Of a stretch of 54,373 bases of DNA, positions 24,010-31,930 are shown piece after piece. Below the pieces are notes generated by a model, which ran no database searches, was not told the DNA's origin, and saw only the letters and a program-made list of their open reading frames with translations. The stretch spans positions 1-54,373 of the forward strand of contig NZ_OZ061553.1 of NCBI RefSeq assembly GCF_964065165.1. The letters run 5' to 3'. The position numbers and the translations under genes are program-made. The stretch is from Levilactobacillus yonginensis (GTDB lineage: Bacteria > Bacillota > Bacilli > Lactobacillales > Lactobacillaceae). How positions within the stretch are numbered: position 1 is the first letter of the stretch; each line of letters begins with the position of its first letter.

Positions 24010-25409
24010 TACTCTTTATCTCCTTTAATTACTTTATTTCGTAAAGCTATCAAGCATAGAGAAATTGTGAATACGGCAACAAAAAACAAAATCAAGAAAT
24101 TGATTGCTAACCCCCATTTTGTCCCTGAAATTACACTCCCTTGTTGTTTCTGCAATAAAGAAACAATAGAGGACGATATTGCAATTCCAACTGCTCCTGA
24201 ATAAGCTTGAACCGTCATATAAATCGAATTACCATCATTTACTAACCCAGCAGGTAATTGAGACAAACTATAGGTCATGATGTTACTGTAGCTAAAGCTC
24301 AATCCCACCATAAAAAGCATATATATTAAAACCAGCCCGCCAATACTTGGTGTAAATAGGTTGGCGCCCAAAAAGGTCAGTCCAATGATTATACAGCCAC
24401 TTATAATGGGTAAGCGGGGTGCAGTTTTATCGTAAATAATACCAGCAACCACCGATAGCACTGCATCAATCACAGCGGCAGGAGCAATTAGAAAACCTAC
24501 CAAACCAGGTGACTGGGCAAAAAGTATTTGTAGCACATTAGGGATTAAGTATGACATACTCAAAGAACTGAATTGCAATAGAAAAAAAGCACTTAACAAC
24601 TGCAAAAAGCGTTTGTTTTTAAAGAGACTTAATTCCAACAATTTATGGCTCTTATGCTTCTCATTAAGAAGGAAAAGTAAGCCACTAAAAAAAGCTGTTC
24701 CTAGTAAAAATAAATACAATTTAAAAGAGCTACTGTTAGCAGTCAAGTTAACAATAAACATCAACGTCGTTGTCAAAAAAATGGCCAAGAAAATGCCCCC
24801 ACGGACATCAAAGGGAACGTAATGAACCGGTGAACTTTGTTCAATGCTAAGCTCACCAAGCAGCCAGGTAACCATAATAATTGGTATTAAAATTATAAAT
24901 AGAAAATGCCAATTGAATGTGTCCTGAATTATGCCACCATATATGGGACCCACTGCTGGTGCAAAGGCAATAACTAAGCTACCTAGCCCCATAAAAGTGC
25001 CAACTTTTTTCTTTGGCACTTGATCTAGTATGACAGCAAACATCAACGGTAACGCGATTCCATCAGCAATGCCTTGACATAAGCGGCCTAGCAAAACTAA
25101 ATTAAAGCTGTTGGAAAAGCTTGCAATCAACGTACCGACTAAAAAGCTTAAGCACGAAACTCTAAATAAAGTTACCACACGAAACCGTCTTAAAAAGAAT
25201 GAACCCAATGGAATCAAACTAGTTGAGACTAGCATATATCCAGTAGTCAACCATTGAACTTGACTGATAGGTATAGAAAAATACGTTGTTAATTGTGGGA
25301 AGGTTATGTTTAACGCTGTTTCAACCACTATTCCTAAAAAGCTTAAAAGACCAATCGAAATTATTGCGCTCAATAGTTTGTTGTGTTTCTCTTGAACCAA
25401 GAATTGCAC
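24009..25409 (-). CDS. MFS drug/metabolite exporter (DHA2 family, 14 TM)
   Basis: The 466-residue membrane protein shows MFS motif A-like LGSFFLRRFRVVTLFRVS, motif B-like LLGRLCQGIADGIALPLMFAVI and motif C-like GLGSLVIAFAPAVGPIYGGII, the antiporter signature of the EmrB/LmrB/QacA group. It should use proton exchange to expel a small molecule. The start is uncertain: GTG 25409 lies directly after GGAAG, whereas TTG at 25400 (MVQEKHNK) has better spacing. As first gene of the operon it is followed without gap by the HD hydrolase and SAHH-like genes. The operon is flanked by two type I toxin-antitoxin loci. Confidence 0.85.
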   Translation of the reverse strand: MQFLVQEKHNKLLSAIISIGLLSFLGIVVETALNITFPQLTTYFSIPISQVQWLTTGYMLVSTSLIPLGSFFLRRFRVVTLFRVSCLSFLVGTLIASFSNSFNLVLLGRLCQGIADGIALPLMFAVILDQVPKKKVGTFMGLGSLVIAFAPAVGPIYGGIIQDTFNWHFLFIILIPIIMVTWLLGELSIEQSSPVHYVPFDVRGGIFLAIFLTTTLMFIVNLTANSSSFKLYLFLLGTAFFSGLLFLLNEKHKSHKLLELSLFKNKRFLQLLSAFFLLQFSSLSMSYLIPNVLQILFAQSPGLVGFLIAPAAVIDAVLSVVAGIIYDKTAPRLPIISGCIIIGLTFLGANLFTPSIGGLVLIYMLFMVGLSFSYSNIMTYSLSQLPAGLVNDGNSIYMTVQAYSGAVGIAISSSIVSLLQKQQGSVISGTKWGLAINFLILFFVAVFTISLCLIALRNKVIKGDKE

Positions 25410-25574
25410 CTTCCAAACACTACATATATTTTTTATTACATATTATACCACTATATATGGTTCTTAGGCCGTTGCTCCTACATATTTTCAAGAACGAACA
25501 ATAGTTTCTCTAGCCTTTGAGAAACTACACTTAAAATAGTCGCAAGTCCGTTATAGCCATGCTATAATGTAAAC

Positions 25575-25699
25575 AGAAAAAGGAAGCCCCGCTAGAACAG
25601 GGCTTCCCATGTAGAGCCGTTTAAGACGGTGGCAAAGTTTAATAATAGATTAAATAATCCGTTAGCCCTGCCAAAAGCTAAGACGGATTATTTTTTTTG
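25575..25699 (+). ncRNA. Antisense RNA of type I toxin-antitoxin module 2
   Basis: The extended -10 box TGCTATAAT (to 25568) precedes hairpins GGAAGCCC/GGGCTTCC and AGCCGT/ACGGT. A terminator built from AATAATCCGT and ACGGATTATT with a following T run overlaps the end of the toxin gene. The layout and sequence are those of module 1 (21698-21815). Confidence 0.7.
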
Positions 25700-25792
25700 C
25701 TGACTTTTGATCAGCTCAACAATTAATGCAATCAAGGCCACGATAAATGTACCGAAAGCTAGCATTAATTGTAAAGCGTCCGAAACGGACAC
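25688..25792 (-). CDS. Type I toxin, holin-like TxpA/BsrG-type peptide 2
   Basis: The 34-residue peptide begins MSVSDALQLMLAFGTFIVAL and ends ELIKSQQKK, with one membrane helix and a basic tail. Start GTG at 25792 with AAGGAG 8 nt upstream. A TATAAT promoter lies on the minus strand at 25902-25897 in the same relative place as in module 1. The N-terminal MSV and the LMLxFGTFxxAL core are shared with the 21816-21905 peptide. It should be a membrane toxin repressed by the convergent RNA at 25575-25699. Confidence 0.75.
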   Translation of the reverse strand: MSVSDALQLMLAFGTFIVALIALIVELIKSQQKK

Positions 25793-26070
25793 TTAGGCTA
25801 CTCCTTTCGTTAGGATTTATGGGCTTTAAAGGTTTAACACCATAAGCACCGCCTCCGATCGGAAATAGCCACCGCCTTAACTTCTCTACTTGATTCATTA
25901 TACAGAGATATAATTCTTTTAGAAACATATTTTTAAATCAGTAGTGTACTTCATTCTAACCTGGATTAGTGTATTAACGTAAGTCATCTTAGTAAGAACA
26001 TTGAGCATAAAAATACGGTAATTGATTCATTTTATCAGAGTGCTTGCTTATATCTATAGGAGGTTCTATT

Positions 26071-27150
26071 TTGAATATTCAATCTGTAAATAGTTTTTTA
26101 AGCAAAAAAGCAGAATCCCTAAAGTCTATAAAAGCTAATGTAACAGTTGATGGAAGAGGTTTGCTACCACGATTTTTCTATAGAGGACAGTCAAATGACT
26201 TCAAAAGTAGTAATAACGTTGCTAGCATCTTTAGACAAAAAGAGCTCTCCGGATATACCCATGAATATTCATTTACTAATGAGTACATGCGTAGGTACGC
26301 AAACGATTTTAACAATTTAGAAAACAATTTTTCTCGCCTGTCTTATATGCAACATTTTGGCTTGCCAACTAGGTTATTAGATGTAACGACCAATGCTCTT
26401 GTCGCTCTTTATTTTGCCTGTCAATCTCATCTTGATTCTGAAGGACATGAAACAGACGGGATAGTTACCATGTTTTTTTCTAACAAGACACAAAATATTG
26501 ATGATTTCACATACTATAGTAGTCGCAGTGACACCGTGGAAGTCTTATCAACATTAGCATTGATGGACGAAGAAAAAAAGAAAAGTATTTATAGAAAAAT
26601 ATCTTCTTTCAACAAAAATATTGATGATTTGTTGAAAGAAGATGAAAATCATTTATACCAAAGTTGGTACATGGATCTGGTCAAGCAGTTCCCAGAGGGC
26701 TATTATGAACAACTTTCTGAGGAAAACCAAAAAGTATATGACTCACTAAATGATTTCTATAAAGAAATAAATCAGTCTTATGAAATGCAATGCCTGTATC
26801 ATGATATTAAAAGAGATACTGGTTATTTTGCTGATCTAATCAACTTTAGAACTTTACTTCACCCATTTTTCGTCGAACCTTCAATTAATAATGAACGCTT
26901 ACGAGCTCAAAGTGGTTTTTTCCTTTTTGAACCTTATGATGGTACATCATGTAGCTTGGAAAATATTCATGATGATATTGATAACAAAGTATCTCTGTAC
27001 AATGGACACAATGAGCCAATTAGATTAGTAATTCCTGGTGAAAAAAAGCAACAAATTTTAAACGAATTAAATCAATCATTGGAAATAAACCAGGCTACTT
27101 TATTTCCAGACAAAGAAAATGTGGCTAGTTATATAAAAAATAATTTTTAA
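26071..27150 (+). CDS. FRG-domain protein
   Basis: The 359-residue protein starts at TTG 26071, where AGGAGG ends 7 nt upstream; the longer frame from 26044 would run through that site. It has the FRG signature: LLPRFFYRGQSNDF (about residues 37-50), MQHFGLPTRLLDVTTNALVALYFAC (about 92-116) and, near the end, RLRAQSGFFLFEP (about 288-300). FRG domains are found alone and in putative anti-phage or toxin proteins, and their activity is not firmly known. Codon use is AT-rich. An IS30 element begins 2 bp after its stop codon, so any downstream partner gene has been separated. A stand-alone defence or stress gene is possible but not shown. Confidence 0.85.
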   Translation: MNIQSVNSFLSKKAESLKSIKANVTVDGRGLLPRFFYRGQSNDFKSSNNVASIFRQKELSGYTHEYSFTNEYMRRYANDFNNLENNFSRLSYMQHFGLPTRLLDVTTNALVALYFACQSHLDSEGHETDGIVTMFFSNKTQNIDDFTYYSSRSDTVEVLSTLALMDEEKKKSIYRKISSFNKNIDDLLKEDENHLYQSWYMDLVKQFPEGYYEQLSEENQKVYDSLNDFYKEINQSYEMQCLYHDIKRDTGYFADLINFRTLLHPFFVEPSINNERLRAQSGFFLFEPYDGTSCSLENIHDDIDNKVSLYNGHNEPIRLVIPGEKKQQILNELNQSLEINQATLFPDKENVASYIKNNF

Positions 27151-27152
27151 TA

Positions 27153-28185
27153 GGCAAATTCTATAATTAATCCGAACAGAAATTAAAAAGCCCAAAGCAA
27201 TCACTTACAATGGTAGTAGCTAATTCCAACCAATATAGGGAGTGATTACTTTGGGTACATCTACTTTATCACGTTTTCAACGTGGCGCACTAGCACAACT
27301 GGTCAATGAGGGGAATAAATCTTACCAAGTAATGGCTGACGCCTTAGGCGTCGCCAAAGCTACGATTAGCTATGAGTTGGACCGGGTTAAACCTTATGAT
27401 CCAGAATTAGCTCAGCAAGATGCAGATCGCAAAAGGCGGAATTGCGGCCGTCGTTCGATGCTGACGGCAGCATTAGCGACTTTAATTACCAATCACTTAC
27501 GATTAACCTGGTCACCAGAAACCATTGCGGCCGCTTATAACTTGAGCACTGCGTCAATTTATAATTGGCTTAATCGTGGCTGGCTCCCCTTCAAATTGAC
27601 TGATCTACCCAATCGGAATGTCCGCCAGCACCGAGTGAGCGAAAATCGTGGGAAATTTACAAGTGGGACTTCCATCGAACAACGGCCAACAACTGTTAAT
27701 CAACGGTTAGCTTTTGGTCATTGGGAAGTAGATACGGTGCTTTCTAGTCGAAGTGAGTCACGATCATGTCTGGTTACATTCGTAGAACGTAAGACCCGAC
27801 TTCTATGGGCCATCAAAGCCCCTAATAGAACGGCTAAGGCTCTAAACACCGCCTTTGGCAAGTTTATGGGGGCCTTCGGTCCCCAAGTAAAATCCATTAC
27901 TGTTGATCATGGTAAAGAGTTTGCCAATTATCAGGCCTTAGAACAGGATTATCAGATCAAAGTTTATTTTTGCCATCCATATTCACCATGGGAGCGAGGT
28001 TCCAATGAATATTTTAATAGACGGTTACGCTGGTTCTTCCCGAAAAAGACCAATTTTAGCCAAGTAACGACTGATGAGATCCTAGCAGCACTTGAACTAA
28101 TTAATCAACGACCATTAAAAATACATCATCAACAGACTGCCATTGAAAGATTCCGGGCTTGTTCGGATTAAACTTGTAATTTGCC
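27153..28185 (+). mobile_element. IS30-family element inserted between FRG and immunity genes
   Basis: The ends GGCAAATTCTATAATTAATC and inverted GGCAAATTACAAGTTTAATC bound 1033 bp. The element is related to, but distinct from, the fragments at 6187 and 39968. No target duplication is seen, so the two flanks probably come from different places. Confidence 0.85.
27251..28171 (+). CDS. IS30-family transposase
   Basis: The protein has 306 residues from TTG 27251 (GGGAG upstream), with an HTH region (YQVMADALGVAKATISYELDRV). The catalytic core is complete: FGHWEVDTVLSSRS (Asp), SITVDHGKEFANYQAL (Asp) and SPWERGSNEYFNRRLRWFFPKK (Glu). It ends inside the right inverted repeat (FRACSD). It is probably active. 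The 28143-28490 frame partly overlaps its end but belongs to a different gene. Confidence 0.9.
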   Translation: MGTSTLSRFQRGALAQLVNEGNKSYQVMADALGVAKATISYELDRVKPYDPELAQQDADRKRRNCGRRSMLTAALATLITNHLRLTWSPETIAAAYNLSTASIYNWLNRGWLPFKLTDLPNRNVRQHRVSENRGKFTSGTSIEQRPTTVNQRLAFGHWEVDTVLSSRSESRSCLVTFVERKTRLLWAIKAPNRTAKALNTAFGKFMGAFGPQVKSITVDHGKEFANYQALEQDYQIKVYFCHPYSPWERGSNEYFNRRLRWFFPKKTNFSQVTTDEILAALELINQRPLKIHHQQTAIERFRACSD

Positions 28186-28490
28186 ATTTAGAAAAAAGAC
28201 GTACAACAAATAACTCATCTGAGTTACTTGATATTATGGACGTCCTCTTACAAGTAATCAAAAATATCTCTTCAACTAAAAATCCTGCTGCATTGGTAAA
28301 TCGCTTAGTTAACTATATTCGGAGCGTCGCTTTAGCTGGCAGGCTACACTTTTCAAAACCAGAAGAAGATCTGATCATTAAACTAGAAATTTTTGGTCAA
28401 AAAGCTGGTTTAAATGGTGCTTACATGGCAGATTTTTCTGACAAATCTTATTTCTATAAGTGGTCAGAAGAAGTTCCTAATCGTCATTAA
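28186..28490 (+). pseudogene. Class IIa bacteriocin immunity protein, 5' truncated by IS30
   Basis: The remaining ~100 residues (LLDIMDVLLQVIKNISSTKN, then LVNRLVNYIRSVALAGRLHF) fit the four-helix enterocin-A/pediocin immunity family (EntA_Im). The pattern ASQALVDKLHFT in PedB corresponds to VALAGRLHFS here, and both end in a Trp-containing tail. The IS30 right end at 28185 directly precedes the fragment, removing about the first 20-25 residues and the native start. It might be expressed as a short fusion from the element. No bacteriocin structural gene, leader peptide or processing transporter is present, so this would be an orphan immunity remnant. Confidence 0.6.
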
Positions 28491-28536
28491 TTAGAAACAG
28501 GGGCTATTTGTTATATCACCCCTAGAAAAACCTATT

Positions 28537-28584
28537 AAAACAGCTCCTATTATCTAGTGATTAGATAATAGGGGCTGTTTTTTT
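28537..28584 (+). terminator. Strong intrinsic terminator
   Basis: AAAACAGCTCCTATTATCTA and its near-perfect inverted copy (28562-28581) are followed by a T run. It separates the immunity fragment from the GIY-YIG gene. Confidence 0.85.
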
Positions 28585-28628
28585 GTTTGGTGGTATAATA
28601 GTGCTTAAAAAACGAGGTCGATGATCAC

Positions 28629-29459
28629 ATGCCCAATCACATATTTATCAATCGAGAGTCAGGTAATGATAATATTTCAATATTCTATGACGAACCATCA
28701 TTTTTGGTCATTGCGAATAAAGATGATCTAACTAGCATTCAGTTGATTGATGAGTCTAAAAAACCTGGTATCTATATATTGTTAGGTGATGATAAACGAT
28801 ATATAGGTCAAGCATCAAATGCTATTTTTAATCGGTTGCAGCAACATTATATTAATAAGCCGTGGTGGAACAAGTTAATATTTTTTGGACGTGAAGATGG
28901 ACATTTATCAAAAGCACAATTAGATCTGCTAGAACGAAAGATAATTGAAAAAATGAAACGAGAAGAAATCGAACTAGATAATAATACCCAAGGTAATCAG
29001 AGCTATATTGATAAATTAAGCCAATTTTCTGCCTTATCATTGTTATCGAAAGTTGAAAGGGTATTGATAGATATCGCAAATATTGACTTATTTGCTAGTG
29101 AGGATACCGAATTTGATAGGCCGGACCCTATTCCAAACAACGATACTATATCGATTTTATTTGGCGAACAGCATTATAAAGGAAGCTCTTACCGAGACGT
29201 CTTTACTAAATTAGTATCTACACTTATTCTTTCGTCAGATATAGCTAACTTAACGGATTTAATAAATTCGACTGAACCCAATACTGTACAAATAATAGGG
29301 ACCCTAGAGCGCGTATCAGGAAAAGGAACAAAATTAACTAAAGCTATAGACTCAAGTAAATATCATGTCTACGTTAATTTTTCTAAAGATGCATTGTATA
29401 AAAAGATACAAATATTAGCTAATTTAACTAAAAATAAAGTGATCTTTGAAAGGTGGTAA
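28629..29459 (+). CDS. GIY-YIG nuclease-family protein
   Basis: The 276-residue protein has a GIY-YIG domain at about residues 45-120: KKPGIYILLGDDKRYIGQASN (GIY and YIG motifs), the catalytic Arg in NRLQQHYINK, the Glu in LDLLERKIIEKM and an Asn in NNTQGNQSY. The C-terminal 130 residues hold a DUF4357-like segment. Such proteins are often called nuclease-like and occur beside mobile DNA and restriction genes. A TATAAT box lies at 28593-28598. The tyrosine recombinase begins 8 bp after its stop, suggesting one transcript and a joint role in DNA processing. The substrate is unknown. Confidence 0.8.
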   Translation: MPNHIFINRESGNDNISIFYDEPSFLVIANKDDLTSIQLIDESKKPGIYILLGDDKRYIGQASNAIFNRLQQHYINKPWWNKLIFFGREDGHLSKAQLDLLERKIIEKMKREEIELDNNTQGNQSYIDKLSQFSALSLLSKVERVLIDIANIDLFASEDTEFDRPDPIPNNDTISILFGEQHYKGSSYRDVFTKLVSTLILSSDIANLTDLINSTEPNTVQIIGTLERVSGKGTKLTKAIDSSKYHVYVNFSKDALYKKIQILANLTKNKVIFERW

Positions 29460-29466
29460 ATTAACT

Positions 29467-30057
29467 ATGGTGCAACAAATCGTCCTACCAATCAAAGACT
29501 CTAACGTCTTAAAAATGGTGCAAGATACCTTACTAGATAGTTTTCGGGCGGGTCGGCGTAACTACACCATCTTTCAAGTTGGAAAAGCTACCCTACTACG
29601 GGTGAGTGATGTCATGACGTTAAAGAAATCAGACGTCTACAATCCTGATGGTTCGGTCAAAAATACCGCCTTTATTCATGATAAAAAGACCGGTAAAGCA
29701 AATACATTATATTTAAAGCCCGTGCAACAAGACTTGCTGCAATATCATGATTGGCTAGTCCAACAGAATATCAATTCGGATTGGTTATTTCCCTCAACGT
29801 CCCATCCAGATCGACATATAACAGAGAAGCAGTTTTACAAGATCATGGCACGCGTGGGTGATCTCTTAGGTATCAACTATCTAGGAACACATACGATGCG
29901 TAAAACAGGCGCTTACCGCGTCTATACACAGTCAAACTACAATATTGGTTTAGTCATGCACTTACTGAATCATTCGAGTGAGGCTATGACCCTTACTTAT
30001 CTCGGCTTAGATCAAGCAAGTCGCGAAACAATGTTAGATCAAATTGATTTTGGATAA
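29467..30057 (+). CDS. Tyrosine recombinase/integrase, catalytic domain only
   Basis: The protein has 196 residues from ATG 29467, with AAAGGTGG upstream. It has the tyrosine recombinase residues: Arg in ATLLRVSDVM, Lys in FIHDKKTGKAN, the HxxR box GTHTMRKTGAYR, a second His in LMHLLNHSSEAM and the nucleophile Tyr in LTYLGL. It lacks the N-terminal core-binding domain of phage integrases, as do many small recombinases of lactobacillus plasmids that resolve multimers or shuffle DNA. A broken copy of the same gene family lies at 32691-32834, so the 30-33 kb region may once have been bounded by two such genes. Confidence 0.88.
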   Translation: MVQQIVLPIKDSNVLKMVQDTLLDSFRAGRRNYTIFQVGKATLLRVSDVMTLKKSDVYNPDGSVKNTAFIHDKKTGKANTLYLKPVQQDLLQYHDWLVQQNINSDWLFPSTSHPDRHITEKQFYKIMARVGDLLGINYLGTHTMRKTGAYRVYTQSNYNIGLVMHLLNHSSEAMTLTYLGLDQASRETMLDQIDFG

Positions 30058-30176
30058 ATACGCCAATTAATCTCCTAAAATTATCAGCTGTTTATTCATT
30101 TTTGCGCCATTATGTCAGTAGTCGTTACTGTTTTGAAAATGCAATTTTTAACAGGGGCTGTGGTAATTATGAATTA

Positions 30177-31364
30177 CCCGAATTGTCAAATCAAGTGCAA
30201 CACTTTCGACCTATTCTTAGTTATTGGTCTAGTTAATCGAAGTCTGGCAGAACTGCCATTGCCGATTGATAGTTGAGAACCTTTCGTGGTCTTTGGTTCA
30301 GAGCGTTTTGGATTGCTTGAATCCCTGTTAAGGTCAAGGCTCTCATTGAATGTCCCTTAGGAATGAACTCGCGGATCAGTTGGTTCTGGTTCTCATTAGT
30401 ACCACGTTCCCATGGTGAATATGGATGGGCAAAGTAGACTGTCGTGCCGGCTACCTTTGATAAATCCGCAAACTCTGAACCGTTGTCAAAAGTAACTGTC
30501 TTAAAGTATTCTGGACCATAGTCATCGATAACATCTTGCAGGGCTTGTCGACAAGTGTCGGCGTGATAGTCCGTAATCTTAACGATGATTTCATAACGAC
30601 TAACACGTTCAGTCAAGGTCATAATAGCGGGTTCACTGGCAACTCGTTTGCCTTTAACTAGATCACCTTCCCAATGGCCGATTTCAGTTCGGTTATTGGC
30701 TCCAAATGGTCGTTCTTCAATAGACTTGCCTAAGGTACGTTTATTCATACGCTGATGAGCTTTACGAACAGATCTCACCCGTCGACGTAGCTTCATGGGT
30801 AGTTCACTATTAGTTAGTTCTAAAAGGCCATTATCAATGTATCTGTAGACAGTTGGTGTTGACGGACAAGCTAGTTCTTGATGGTTCAGTTTGAACCAAT
30901 GCACAAAGCTATCAATACTGTGGACTCTAGGTTTGCGACGAAGTTCAATGACCAGTTGTTGGAAGAACACAGGTGCCGGTGCCTTGACCAGCCAGCTAAC
31001 GGCATGAGAATTAGCTTGATGATTTGCATGAATAGTTTGAGCAGTCTCTGCAAAGTAAGCTTCAAAGGGCTTGTGATTAGGGCCAATTTGACGAATTGTA
31101 CCGTGCTTTAATTCCCGACTGATGGTACTTGGACTCCGATGAAGTTCACGCGCAATCTGACGGCAAGACCAACCGTCAGATTTACGAGCCATGATCAAGC
31201 CACGTTCATAAGGTTGAAGTTGTTGGTAATGACTAATCATGGTATTCTGGTTAAGGGTCATGAAGACATCTCTTTTCTTATTTGTTGTGGTAACTATAAG
31301 AATAGGTCTTCATGGCCTTTTTGGTCTAGTCATTTAGGTGTTGCACTTCAATTTTAAATCCGGC
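30177..31364 (-). mobile_element. IS30-family element with perfect 13-bp target duplication
   Basis: The 1188-bp element has 27-bp related ends (CCCGAATTGTCAAATCAAGT and inverted GCCGGATTTAAAATTGAAGT). It is flanked by TAATTATGAATTA on both sides (30164-30176 and 31365-31377). Confidence 0.9.
30233..31261 (-). CDS. IS30-family transposase
   Basis: The 342-residue protein has an HTH (LQPYERGLIMARKSDGWSCR, then REIARELHRSPSTISRELKHG-type sequence) and an intact core: TEIGHWEGDLVKGKR (Asp), TVTFDNGSEFADLSK (Asp) and SPWERGTNENQNQLIREFIPKG (Glu). It is likely active, and the perfect 13-bp flanking repeats suggest a simple, recent insertion. It separates the recombinase gene from the HxlR regulator. 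The start at Met 1 or Met 8 (MISHYQQL) is uncertain. Confidence 0.9.
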   Translation of the reverse strand: MTLNQNTMISHYQQLQPYERGLIMARKSDGWSCRQIARELHRSPSTISRELKHGTIRQIGPNHKPFEAYFAETAQTIHANHQANSHAVSWLVKAPAPVFFQQLVIELRRKPRVHSIDSFVHWFKLNHQELACPSTPTVYRYIDNGLLELTNSELPMKLRRRVRSVRKAHQRMNKRTLGKSIEERPFGANNRTEIGHWEGDLVKGKRVASEPAIMTLTERVSRYEIIVKITDYHADTCRQALQDVIDDYGPEYFKTVTFDNGSEFADLSKVAGTTVYFAHPYSPWERGTNENQNQLIREFIPKGHSMRALTLTGIQAIQNALNQRPRKVLNYQSAMAVLPDFD

Positions 31365-31440
31365 TAATTATGAATTATTAAAATTACTGTTAAAATGATC
31401 TTTGAAACATTTAGACGTTTTTTCCAACCTATTGCATTGT

Positions 31441-31821
31441 TTAGATTGTCGTATCATCAATTTGAAGCTTTTCTAATCTTTTTGTACCCCATGAGAACAT
31501 CATTTCAATGATAGGCATTAAGGTCTCACCAGTCGTTGTTAATGAATAAAAAACTGCTTTTCGATTGTTAACTAACCCTTCTTGACGATCAATCAAACCG
31601 TCTTCATCTAACTCCTTTAGTTGTTGTGATAGGACTTTATGCGTTGCATTGCTCAATGACTTTTGAATTTCTCCAAAACGCATTTTACCGTCATAGTGTA
31701 GCTGATAAAGTATGACGATTTTATATTTACCCGAAAACATCGACAGCGTATATTCTTTAGCGCAATTAAAATCTTTTTGTTGTATTTTATCAAGGGCATA
31801 CTTTCGTACAGTGTCTGTCAT
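31441..31821 (-). CDS. HxlR-family transcriptional regulator
   Basis: The 126-residue winged-helix protein of the HxlR/MarR-like type has LSMFSGKYKIVILYQLHYDG, then MRFGEIQKSLSNATHKVLSQQL for the recognition helix and LIDRQEGLVNNRKAVFYSLT for the wing. A single Cys near the N-terminus (DFNCAKEY) is in the place used by redox-sensing HxlR regulators (YodB, HypR) to sense quinones, aldehydes or oxidants. It is divergently transcribed from the DJ-1/PfpI gene, which is probably its target. The shared 109-bp region contains an imperfect AT palindrome near the pfpI promoter. Redox sensing is inferred from the Cys position. Confidence 0.88.
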   Translation of the reverse strand: MTDTVRKYALDKIQQKDFNCAKEYTLSMFSGKYKIVILYQLHYDGKMRFGEIQKSLSNATHKVLSQQLKELDEDGLIDRQEGLVNNRKAVFYSLTTTGETLMPIIEMMFSWGTKRLEKLQIDDTTI

Positions 31822-31879
31822 TATTATTACCTATTTTCTGAAGATTATGATAGGCACAAAAAAGTGCCTTATTGTGGTC

Positions 31880-31918
31880 TATTATTTATAGGTATATATT
31901 ATATACTATAAATAAAGG
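31880..31918. promoter_or_regulatory. Divergent promoter region with AT palindrome
   Basis: Between the divergent hxlR-like and pfpI genes the segment AGGTATATATTATATACTA is a near-perfect palindrome. Sites of this kind (GTATA...TATAC) are bound by HxlR dimers. It lies just upstream of the AAGGAGG of the pfpI gene, so binding would block that promoter. Confidence 0.45.
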
Positions 31919-31930
31919 AGGAATTTTATT

